Assembly (NCBI GenBank): GCA_019422905.1
Contig: JAHZCM010000041.1
Location: 1-5,432, forward strand
DNA from: Oscillospiraceae bacterium
GTDB lineage: Bacteria; Bacillota; Clostridia; Oscillospirales; Acutalibacteraceae
DNA: 5,432 nucleotides
Reading direction: 5' to 3'
The position numbers and the translations under genes were made by a program. Each line of letters starts with the position of its first letter. Within the stretch, counting starts at the first letter, position 1. Positions 1 through 5,117 of the stretch are shown here, one piece after another. The notes beneath the pieces were generated by a model, which saw only the letters and a program-made list of their open reading frames with translations, was not told the DNA's origin and made no database searches.

Positions 1-258
1 GGATAGGCTGTGTTACCATATTTTTAGGCTACCGCAAGGTGGTCTGTTTTCGTGCCCACTTTTCGCGATGCTGCTTAAATTACAATGTTTCAAACTTAAA
101 ACTCCTCTCCGGACAATTTTCCTTTGCAGCTACAGACTATTTTTAAATGTGGGAAGCCTGCGTTTTTCCCTTTCACCTTATAAGGAAGAAGCCGCCCCCA
201 TTTGGTTACGCGGCCGCAAAAAAATTTTCGGAAAATTCAAAAAATCTTCAAATTCTTA
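1..258. other. AT-rich left-edge region with no supported gene
   Basis: No convincing gene was found here. The + strand is open from the left edge to a TGA at 260-262. The deduced peptide is rich in Leu, Phe and Lys, resembles no family I know, its stop overlaps the -35 box of the next promoter, and no good ribosome binding site precedes its first ATG at 68. Structure that can be seen: a hairpin at 27-46 (GCAA loop), a perfect 10-base palindrome CCTTATAAGG at 176-185, a short dyad with arms GGGAA (151-155) and TTCCC (166-170), and an AT dyad at 223-237. The left part could be the end of an RNA gene or of an intergenic repeat, but I cannot name it. Confidence 0.4.
27..46. other. Hairpin with GCAA tetraloop
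   Basis: AGGCTACC, GCAA and GGTGGTCT form an 8 bp stem (with G-U pairs at two steps) closed by a GNRA-type loop when read on the + strand. GNRA loops are common in structured RNAs. No T-run follows directly, so it does not look like an intrinsic terminator. It may belong to an RNA that begins outside the window. The pairing is visible; the RNA interpretation is inference. Confidence 0.35.
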
Positions 259-287
259 TTGACAATCACGCGATTGTGTATTATACT
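259..287 (+). promoter_or_regulatory. Sigma-A promoter of the DUF1836-hflKC cluster
   Basis: A consensus -35 box TTGACA (259-264) and a near-consensus -10 box TATACT (282-287) are separated by exactly 17 bases. Transcription should start near 293-296, giving a leader of only about 24 bases before the TTG start at 318. This is the only strong promoter found between the left edge and the thiC terminator on the + strand, so it probably serves the regulator and, by read-through, hflK, hflC and perhaps the two small genes. Confidence 0.85.
262..277. promoter_or_regulatory. Candidate operator: palindrome in the promoter spacer
   Basis: ACAATC (262-267) and GATTGT (272-277) form a perfect inverted repeat around the 4-base centre ACGC. 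It starts inside the -35 box and fills the first part of the -35/-10 spacer. MerR-family regulators bind dyads in exactly this place, and the gene downstream encodes a MerR-like DNA-binding protein, so autoregulation is a reasonable inference. The spacer is 17 bases rather than the 19-20 typical of MerR-activated promoters, so simple repression by occlusion is more likely than activation by DNA twisting. Confidence 0.5.
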
Positions 288-303
288 CATATCATAATTT
301 AAC

Positions 304-320
304 GAGGAGATGAGAACTTG
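304..320 (+). promoter_or_regulatory. Ribosome binding site that fixes a TTG start
   Basis: AGGAG at 305-309 lies 8 bases before the TTG at 318-320, an ideal distance. Two nearby ATGs are worse choices. The ATG at 310 touches the Shine-Dalgarno sequence and reads only Met-Arg-Thr before a TGA that overlaps the TTG. The ATG at 323 is out of frame with the long gene. The TTG is therefore the likely start. Confidence 0.7.
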
Positions 321-878
321 AAATGGACATTACCCGGCACGGTGCTCTCCGTAGACCTTGACCGGCAGGAGGCCGCAGAGGAGGTTTTCTCCGCGATGTT
401 CCTCACGGGCGGGCTGGTGCTCTCGCAGGTTACGCAGGTCACGGGGCTTGAGCCTTATATCGTGCAGAACTGGGTGCGCCGCGGCTTTCTGGCGCCGCCG
501 CAGCAGCGCAAATACACCCGCCGCCAATTGAGCCGCATCCTGATCATCAACGCGCTGAAAAGCGCGCTGCCGATCGACCAGATCTGCCGGCTTCTGCGGT
601 ACATCAACGGCGCGCTGGACGACGAGGGGGACGACACCATCGACGACACACAGCTATACGGCGCGTTTGTCACGTTGGCGCGCGCTGTTACCCGGGAGGG
701 CTTTCCGTCGCCCGAGCGGATCGCGCTGCTGCTTGAGGAGAGCCTGAACGACTATGCGGAGCCGATTCCCGGTGCAAAGGCGCGCATCGAGCAGGTGCTG
801 CGCATCATGATCGCCGCATGGCGCTCCGCTGAGCTGCAGGCCGAGGCGCAGCGCATGCTGCACGCGCTTCCGGAATAG
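318..878 (+). CDS. DUF1836 family MerR-like transcriptional regulator
   Basis: This 186-residue protein looks like a DNA-binding regulator of the DUF1836 family, known mainly from Firmicutes. Residues 33-75 read as a MerR-like winged helix-turn-helix: a recognition-helix stretch LEPYIVQNWVRRGFL (44-58) is followed by a wing-like RKYTRRQL (64-71), and then by a helix carrying ALPIDQICRLLRYING (82-97), which resembles the region after the HTH in MerR proteins. The acidic segment DDEGDDTIDD (near residues 100-109) leads into a helical C-terminal half that probably mediates dimerisation. No membrane segment or metal-binding cysteine cluster is visible; Cys90 is the only cysteine. The start is TTG, chosen from its AGGAG site. 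A consensus promoter with an inverted repeat in its spacer lies just upstream, suggesting autoregulation. hflK follows after 67 bases with no clear promoter between, so co-transcription is likely. The regulated process is unknown; the family call is from recognition of the sequence type, not a search. Confidence 0.82.
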   Translation: MKWTLPGTVLSVDLDRQEAAEEVFSAMFLTGGLVLSQVTQVTGLEPYIVQNWVRRGFLAPPQQRKYTRRQLSRILIINALKSALPIDQICRLLRYINGALDDEGDDTIDDTQLYGAFVTLARAVTREGFPSPERIALLLEESLNDYAEPIPGAKARIEQVLRIMIAAWRSAELQAEAQRMLHALPE

Positions 879-945
879 CCGGAACGCGAAACAATTTTGA
901 AAAAGGATTTATGCTCAAAACACACAGGGAAAGGAAGATTTACAC

Positions 946-2004
946 ATGTTTGAACCGTTCAAAAGCGCGGGAAGCCCGCTTGGGGAGAACCCGCCGGTCT
1001 ACACCGTGAAGCCAAACGGCAGTTTTATCAAAAAGCTGCCGCGGTACATCCTGATCGGCCTCATCGCCGTTCTCGTCCTCGCCATCGCCGCCACCTGCTG
1101 GTATACCGTGGACGATAAGCAGCAGGCCGTCGTAACGACCTTCGGCAAGGTGACGGACGTCACCGACGCCGGCTTCCACTTCAAGCTGCCGCTCGGTATT
1201 CAGCACGTGGAAAAGGTGGATGTAAACGTCTATCAGAAGCTGGAGCTCGGCTACCGCACCATCGGCAGCTCCGCCGATAATTTCGACGTGATCGAGAGCG
1301 AAACGAAGATGATCACCGGCGACTACAACATCGTCAACGTGGAATTCTTCGTCGAATACAAGGTCAGCAATCCCGAGCAGTACCTGTACGGCTCCTACGA
1401 CCCGGAAACGATCCTGCGCAATCTGCTGCAAAGCCAAGTGCGCAATGTGGTCGGCTCCGAGGCGGTCGATTCCGTCCTGACGACCGGCAAGGAATCGATT
1501 CAGATGCGCGTCAAGGAGCTTGTCACCGAGATTCTCCAAACCTATGACATCGGCCTGACGCTGGTGGACGTCAAGATTCAGGACTCCGACCCGCCGACCG
1601 ACGAGGTCACGGAAGCGTTTAAAGCTGTGGAAACGGCGAAGCAGCAGGCGGAAACCGTTTTGAACGAGGCCCGCGCCTATCAGAACGCCCAGCTCCCGCA
1701 GGCGGAGGCTTCCGCCGACGAGCTGCTGCGCAACGCCGAATACCTGAAGCAAAAGCGTATCAACGAGGCTGTCGAGCAGGTCGCGATGTTTGAGGCGATG
1801 TTCGCGGAATACCAGCAGAACCCGGACATCACACGGTCGCGCATGTATTACGAAGCCATTTCCGAGGCGCTACCCGGCGTGAAGGTGTATATAGACACCA
1901 CCGGCGCAGACGGCAATGTGGATATGGTTCTGCCGCTGGAGAGCTTTGTGCAGGACAGCGGTACGCAGACATCCGCCGCCCGGCCCGCAGAAGGAGAGAA
2001 TTAA
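946..2004 (+). CDS. hflK: HflK, SPFH-domain modulator of the FtsH protease
   Basis: HflK is a membrane protein that pairs with HflC; in Escherichia coli the two form a large cage around the AAA protease FtsH and modulate its activity. This 352-residue copy has a short N-terminal tail (1-33), one membrane helix (about 34-53) and then the SPFH/prohibitin domain. The domain is marked by AVVTTFGKV (61-69), VNVEFFVEYKVSNPEQYLY (130-148), DIGLTLVDVKIQDSDPP (near 201-217) and DEVTEAF (219-225). A long charged helix (about 223-285) is the expected coiled coil. The C-terminal VDMVLPLESF (325-334) matches the typical HflK end. It is shorter than E. coli HflK (419 residues) because it lacks the Gly-rich N-terminal extension. 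AAGGAA (931-936) precedes the ATG by 9 bases. hflC begins 3 bases after the stop, so the two are surely co-transcribed and probably translationally coupled. No ftsH is present in the window, so FtsH as partner is inferred from the family. Confidence 0.93.
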   Translation: MFEPFKSAGSPLGENPPVYTVKPNGSFIKKLPRYILIGLIAVLVLAIAATCWYTVDDKQQAVVTTFGKVTDVTDAGFHFKLPLGIQHVEKVDVNVYQKLELGYRTIGSSADNFDVIESETKMITGDYNIVNVEFFVEYKVSNPEQYLYGSYDPETILRNLLQSQVRNVVGSEAVDSVLTTGKESIQMRVKELVTEILQTYDIGLTLVDVKIQDSDPPTDEVTEAFKAVETAKQQAETVLNEARAYQNAQLPQAEASADELLRNAEYLKQKRINEAVEQVAMFEAMFAEYQQNPDITRSRMYYEAISEALPGVKVYIDTTGADGNVDMVLPLESFVQDSGTQTSAARPAEGEN

Positions 2005-2007
2005 GCG

Positions 2008-2886
2008 ATGAAAAAGAAATTCATAATTATTGCAGCCGTCGTGCTCGTCGCCGCCGTCTGCCTGTTCAGCTCGATGTACACCGTTCAGGAGAACGAATAT
2101 GGCTGCACGGTGCGCGTCTCCAAGATCATTTCCACAACGGACGACGCCGGCCTGCACTTCAAACTGCCGTTCATTGACAGCGTCAAATACTTTCCGAAGG
2201 CCACCATGCTGTACGACATCCCGCCCAGCGAGGTGCTGACCGCCGACAAGCAGAACATGACCGTGGACTGCTACGTGCTTTGGCGCATTTCCGACCCACT
2301 CAGATTCTACCAGTCGCTCGGCAATACGACCGTCGCGGAGGAGCGTCTCAACGCGCTGACCTATAACGCGCTGAAAAACGTGATGGGCACGCTTTCGCAG
2401 GCGGATATCATCAATATGGACGACGGCGCCGCCCGCAACGACATCTACGAGGGCATTACGACAAACGTCGGCGCGCTTGCCGTAAACTACGGCATCGAGG
2501 TCGAGGATGTGAAGATCAAGCGCTTTGACCTGCCGGAGGCCAACGAGAGCGCGGTATACACCCGCATGATCTCCGAGCGCCAGCAGATCGCGGAAAAATA
2601 CACCGCGGACGGCAACTACGAGGCCTCCCTGATCCGCAACGACGTGGATAAGCAGGTGAACATCATCGTTTCCAACGCCGAGGCGGAGGCCGCAAAGCTC
2701 GTTGCCGAAGGCGAAGCCGAGTACATGCGCATGCTGGCCGAGACGTACAACACACCCGAAAAGCAGGAATTCTATGAGTTCACCCTTGCGCTGGACGCGC
2801 TGAAACAAACGCTGAACGGCGACGAAAAAACCATCATCCTCGGCGCGGATTCTGAGCTCGCCAAGCTTCTCACAAACGGCGGTTAA
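2008..2886 (+). CDS. hflC: HflC, SPFH-domain partner of HflK
   Basis: HflC is the second subunit of the HflKC membrane complex. This protein has 292 residues, close to the usual HflC length. After a lysine-rich start comes a single membrane helix (5-22), then VQENEYGCTVRVSKI, the SPFH opening. DAGLHFKLPFIDSVKYF (near 46-62) is a strong HflC match, as is VDCYVLWRISDPLRFYQS. RMISERQQIAEKY (186-198) followed by alternating Ala/Glu helix (AEAEAAKLVAEGEAEYMRML) corresponds to the RM..ER and GEGDAEA segments of known HflC proteins, and EFYEFTLALDAL (254-265) to the conserved FYxF motif; the end resembles the family's usual SPDSEFF region (here LGADSELAKLL). AAGGAG at 1991-1996 lies inside the end of hflK, 11 bases before the ATG. 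The N-terminal helix likely puts most of the protein outside the cytoplasm, as in E. coli. Nothing looks truncated. Confidence 0.93.
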   Translation: MKKKFIIIAAVVLVAAVCLFSSMYTVQENEYGCTVRVSKIISTTDDAGLHFKLPFIDSVKYFPKATMLYDIPPSEVLTADKQNMTVDCYVLWRISDPLRFYQSLGNTTVAEERLNALTYNALKNVMGTLSQADIINMDDGAARNDIYEGITTNVGALAVNYGIEVEDVKIKRFDLPEANESAVYTRMISERQQIAEKYTADGNYEASLIRNDVDKQVNIIVSNAEAEAAKLVAEGEAEYMRMLAETYNTPEKQEFYEFTLALDALKQTLNGDEKTIILGADSELAKLLTNGG

Positions 2887-2908
2887 CAAAAAAAGAAAGA
2901 GTGACAGC

Positions 2909-3118
2909 ATGCTTGTACTGGGAGTAAATAAAATCTTAAAATGGTGCCAGATTGCATCTGGCGGAAGAAAATACACATGCCCCACAAAAGAAATCAACGG
3001 ACAGTTGTTTTTTGCCTTCAAAAAAGCATGGCATCCCGTTGCAGACTTTATATCAGATCATGCAGAAGAATTGGTTCAAGAAGGCGGGAAAGTGTTTTCC
3101 AGACCGTTCAGGAAATAA
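2909..3118 (+). CDS. Small basic protein of unknown function
   Basis: I do not recognise this 69-residue protein. It starts with ATG 22 bases after hflC, behind a weak purine-rich site (AAGAAAGAG, near 2893-2901). It is basic (11 Lys/Arg against 6 Asp/Glu), has no membrane helix or signal peptide, and has two cysteines (13 and 24) flanking a Gly-Gly-Arg-Lys turn. A hydrophobic core QLFFAFKKAWHPVADFI (32-48) is followed by a predicted helix DHAEELVQEGGKVF (50-63). Overlapping + frames starting at 2941 and 2952 are also open, but this frame has the most protein-like composition and sits best behind hflC. GC is far lower than in hflC: about 43% by hand count over 2941-3340 against 65% in one sampled 60-base stretch of hflC, which hints at a separate origin. 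A link with hflKC function is only suggested by position. Confidence 0.55.
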   Translation: MLVLGVNKILKWCQIASGGRKYTCPTKEINGQLFFAFKKAWHPVADFISDHAEELVQEGGKVFSRPFRK

Positions 3119-3140
3119 GTCAAATACTAACTGGGATTTT

Positions 3141-3162
3141 GAAAGGAGCATGACACGAAATG
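3141..3162 (+). promoter_or_regulatory. Ribosome binding site of the 59-aa gene
   Basis: GAAAGGAG at 3141-3148 lies 11 bases before the ATG at 3160. Another ATG at 3150 is only one base from the site, and its frame ends after 13 codons, so 3160 is the better start. This strong Shine-Dalgarno sequence is a main reason for accepting the short gene that follows. Confidence 0.65.
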
Positions 3163-3339
3163 AAAGAAAAAGACATTGCGGTTTTTATTGAGGAAACGGA
3201 AACAATCGGAGACGAGTGGACACCAGAACAGGTGGAAAATGTCTACGGCGATTTCTCACTGGAAGATGCTCTGGCGGATCGCAAATCATCTCTGGACACC
3301 TTTTTTGGCATCATCGGAAAAGTGATCAACAGCGATTAA
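3160..3339 (+). CDS. Small acidic protein of unknown function
   Basis: This 59-residue gene has a strong ribosome binding site and an uninterrupted, protein-like frame. The product is very acidic, with about 15 Asp/Glu against 5 Lys/Arg. It has no membrane helix, no cysteine and no histidine. Notable stretches are AVFIEETETIGDEWTPEQVE (7-26), VYGDFSLEDALADRK (28-42) and a hydrophobic end TFFGIIGKVI (47-56). The pattern of a short acidic helix pair around a YGD turn resembles small proteins I associate loosely with accessory regions of Clostridia, but I cannot name the family. It lies 41 bases after the basic 69-residue gene, shares its low GC, and ends 22 bases before the terminator hairpin, so it is probably the last gene of the cluster. 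The basic-then-acidic order allows for a complex between the two products, which is speculation. Confidence 0.65.
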   Translation: MKEKDIAVFIEETETIGDEWTPEQVENVYGDFSLEDALADRKSSLDTFFGIIGKVINSD

Positions 3340-3361
3340 ATCAGATCGGATAAAGAACGGA

Positions 3362-3389
3362 AAACGGCGTCGGAATCCCGGCGCTGTTT
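3362..3389. terminator. Convergent hairpin terminator
   Basis: AAACGGCGTCGG (3362-3373) and CCGGCGCTGTTT (3378-3389) pair over 12 bp with two G-U pairs, around the loop AATC. The hairpin lies between the end of the rightward small gene (3339) and the end of the leftward thiC (3464). The + strand continues with a weak TTTCGTT; the - strand continues with GTTTTCCGTTCTTT, a better U-rich tail. It probably stops both transcripts, most efficiently the thiC one. Confidence 0.65.
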
Positions 3390-3463
3390 CGTTATGTATT
3401 TGCGATGCGTTTCATTACTAAGAAGCCCCAAAGAACGCGCCCCAGCGGACATCGTCGTGCGGA

Positions 3464-4771
3464 TCATTCGTCGAAGATGGAGACGATTTCGCCGTCCAGA
3501 ATGCGGTTCATGTTTTTGACCGCGCAGAAATTGCCGCACATGCTGCATGTGTCCTCCTTCTCCGGGCGGGAGGATTCGCGGTAGCGGCGCGCCTTTTCGG
3601 GGTCCATCGCAAGGTCGAACATCGCGTTCCAGTCGAGTTTTTTGCGCGCTGCGCTCATCGCGTTGTCCCAATCTATCGCGTTCGGCACGCCCTTTGCGAT
3701 ATCCGCCGCGTGCGCCGCAATGCGGGCCGCGATGATGCCCTCCTTCACGTCGTCCACATCCGGCAGGCGCAGGTGCTCCGCCGGGGTGACATAGCAGAGG
3801 AACGAAGCGCCGTTCATCGCCGCAACCGCGCCGCCGATCGCGGCGGTGATGTGGTCGTAGCCGGGCGCAACGTCAGTCACGATCGGGCCGAGCACATAAA
3901 ACGGCGCGCCGTGGCACAGTGTTTTCTGAATCTCCATATTCGCCGCAATTTGATTCAATGGCATATGGCCGGGACCCTCGATCATGACCTGCACGTCTTT
4001 TTCCCACGCGCGCTTCGTCAGCTCGCCGAGCGTAATGAGCTCCTCGATCTGGGAAGCGTCGGTGGCATCCTTCAGGCAGCCGGGGCGGCATGCGTCGCCG
4101 AGGCTCAGCGTCACGTCGTATTCGCGGCAGATATCGAGGATTTCATCGAAATACTGGAAAAACGGGTTCTCCTCGCCGGTCATTTCCATCCACGCGAAGA
4201 TGATGGAGCCGCCGCGCGAGACGATATTCATCAGGCGGCGGTTCCGCTTGAACTTTTTCGCGGTCTCCTTGTTGATGCCGCAGTGGATCGTCATAAAATC
4301 GACGCCGTCCTCGGCGTGCATGCGCACGATATCGATCCACTCGCGCGCCGTGATTTTGCCGAGCGCCTTGTGGTAATAGACCACCGCGTCGTAAATCGGC
4401 ACGGTGCCGATCATCGCCGGGCACTCGTGCGTCAGCTTGCGGCGGAACTTCTGCGTGTCGCCGAACGAGCTGAGATCCATGATGGCCTCTGCGCCCATCT
4501 CCACCGCGCGGTTCACCTTCCGAAGCTCCATGTCGAGGTCGGTCAGGTCGCGCGAGGTGCCGAGATTGACATTGATCTTCGTTTTGAGCATTGAGCCGAG
4601 CGCGTTCGGCTCAATGCAGGTGTGCACCTTATTGCAGGGGATGATGGCCTTGCCCTCCGCCATCAGCTGCATGAGCCGCTCCGGCGCGATATGCTCTTTT
4701 TTCGCGACAGCCTCCATTTCCTTGGTGCAGATGCCCCTGCGGGCCGCATCCATCTGTGTTGTATACGTCAT
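3464..4771 (-). CDS. thiC: Phosphomethylpyrimidine synthase ThiC
   Basis: ThiC is a radical-SAM enzyme that converts 5-aminoimidazole ribotide to 4-amino-5-hydroxymethyl-2-methylpyrimidine phosphate, the pyrimidine half of thiamine, in the cytoplasm. The 435-residue length fits the short form found in Clostridia and archaea; proteobacterial forms have about 600 residues. Family motifs are IHCGI (162-166), SRGGSI (185-190), SLGDACRPGC (223-232), MIEGPGHMPL (263-272), LGPIVTDVAPGYDHITAAIG (294-313) and CYVTPAEHLRLP (326-337). The iron-sulfur cluster cysteines are Cys409, Cys412 and Cys416 in CSMCGNFC, a CX2CX3C spacing one residue shorter than the CX2CX4C (CSMCGPKFC) of long forms. The ATG has AAAGGG (4781-4786 on the + strand) upstream. 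No other thi gene is next to it. Expression is expected to fall when thiamine pyrophosphate binds the riboswitch upstream. The call is secure. Confidence 0.97.
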   Translation of the reverse strand: MTYTTQMDAARRGICTKEMEAVAKKEHIAPERLMQLMAEGKAIIPCNKVHTCIEPNALGSMLKTKINVNLGTSRDLTDLDMELRKVNRAVEMGAEAIMDLSSFGDTQKFRRKLTHECPAMIGTVPIYDAVVYYHKALGKITAREWIDIVRMHAEDGVDFMTIHCGINKETAKKFKRNRRLMNIVSRGGSIIFAWMEMTGEENPFFQYFDEILDICREYDVTLSLGDACRPGCLKDATDASQIEELITLGELTKRAWEKDVQVMIEGPGHMPLNQIAANMEIQKTLCHGAPFYVLGPIVTDVAPGYDHITAAIGGAVAAMNGASFLCYVTPAEHLRLPDVDDVKEGIIAARIAAHAADIAKGVPNAIDWDNAMSAARKKLDWNAMFDLAMDPEKARRYRESSRPEKEDTCSMCGNFCAVKNMNRILDGEIVSIFDE

Positions 4772-4798
4772 TTCACTTCACCCTTTCCGCCAGCGGCC

Positions 4799-4832
4799 AA
4801 AACAAAAAGGGTATGCGGCAATGCGCATACCC
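4799..4832 (-). terminator. Riboswitch-controlled intrinsic terminator of thiC
   Basis: On the transcript, GGGTATGCG and CGCATACCC form a perfect 9 bp stem (4824-4832 with 4809-4817) around a 6-base loop, followed directly by TTTTTGTTTT. This is a textbook intrinsic terminator. Its first stem base is adjacent to the closing strand of the aptamer's P1 helix, so ligand-stabilised P1 and the terminator can stack, with an alternative fold expected when TPP is absent. It stops transcription 27 bases before the thiC start. Confidence 0.9.
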
Positions 4833-4918
4833 GGAGCTTCGTTCCCTACGTTGGCATTATCCAAATCAGGTTTTCGGGTCGAGGGTCACACCCTCCTCTC
4901 AGCCTGTTTACAAGCCCC
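4833..4918 (-). promoter_or_regulatory. TPP riboswitch (THI element) upstream of thiC
   Basis: This aptamer binds thiamine pyrophosphate. The - strand carries the signature CTGAGA (4897-4902), an ACCC-containing arm, and the highly conserved GGATAATGCCAACGTAGGGA (4843-4862), preceded by ACCTGAT. P1 is formed by GGGGCTT (4912-4918) and AAGCTCC (4833-4839). The loop arm GGAGGGTGTGACCCTC is the variable P3 region, short here. Together with the terminator at 4799-4832, this gives transcriptional feedback: TPP binding favours termination and lowers thiC expression. The aptamer is complete, and the assignment rests on sequence motifs I know well. Confidence 0.96.
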
Positions 4919-4939
4919 CCGTTTTCATTTGTCGAATTA

Positions 4940-4968
4940 ACTGTACCACCCCGCGGGCAGTTTGTCAA
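4940..4968 (-). promoter_or_regulatory. Sigma-A promoter of thiC
   Basis: On the - strand a consensus -35 TTGACA (4963-4968) and a -10 TACAGT (4940-4945) are separated by 17 bases. Transcription should start near 4932-4934, about 15 bases before the first P1 strand of the aptamer, giving a leader of about 160 bases. No second promoter was seen closer to thiC. Confidence 0.8.
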
Positions 4969-5028
4969 GAAAACCTGCCGTTTTCCGCAATTTGAAGCCG
5001 CTCGGCGTCGAACACAGCCGTATCCTCC

Positions 5029-5098
5029 GCTTTTTTGCCGGGAAAGGATTTGCCCGGCATAATTCGGTCGGGTACGCTTCCAGGCTTTTTTGCCCGGG
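5029..5098. repeat. Two T-run direct repeats with dyads
   Basis: GCTTTTTTGCCGGG (5029-5042) and GCTTTTTTGCCCGGG (5084-5098) are near-identical, 55 bases apart. The first forms part of a 7 bp hairpin, TGCCGGG (5036-5042) with CCCGGCA (5053-5059). The second contains the palindrome GCCCGGGC (5092-5099). On the - strand the hairpin is followed by A rather than T residues, so it does not fit an intrinsic terminator for the ClC gene. It may be a relic of a duplicated element between the two genes; the role is unknown. Confidence 0.4.
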
Positions 5099-5117
5099 CG
5101 CCGCGCTTTGCAGGCCA

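Noticed and set aside
30..109. Short - strand peptide starting with TTG behind GAGAGGAG
   Set aside because: About 26 codons only, with no recognisable family and no promoter; it may be chance within a structured or repeated sequence.
68..262. Possible 64-residue gene in the left region
   Set aside because: No ribosome binding site before the ATG, hydrophobic and Lys-rich low-complexity product, and a stop codon inside the -35 box of a strong promoter.
911..1009. Short open frame starting at ATG 911 ahead of hflK
   Set aside because: It overlaps the hflK start out of frame, is only 32 codons, and its sequence does not look protein-like. AAAAAGGA before it may be chance.
940..1752. Long open frame on the - strand opposite hflK (270 codons)
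   Set aside because: It mirrors a clear hflK gene, its translation is rich in Leu, Val, Arg and His as expected of GC-rich antisense frames, and it matches no family.
1870..3021. Long open frame on the - strand opposite hflC (383 codons)
   Set aside because: It covers the 3' end of hflK, all of hflC and part of the small gene in antisense. hflC has strong family motifs on the + strand.
3710..4594. Long open frame on the + strand opposite thiC (294 codons)
   Set aside because: thiC has unmistakable motifs on the - strand, and the + frame product is a low-information Arg/His/Ala-rich sequence.
5036..5059. Intrinsic terminator for the ClC gene
   Set aside because: The hairpin is real, but on the - strand an A-run, not a T-run, follows it, and on the + strand no upstream gene needs it.
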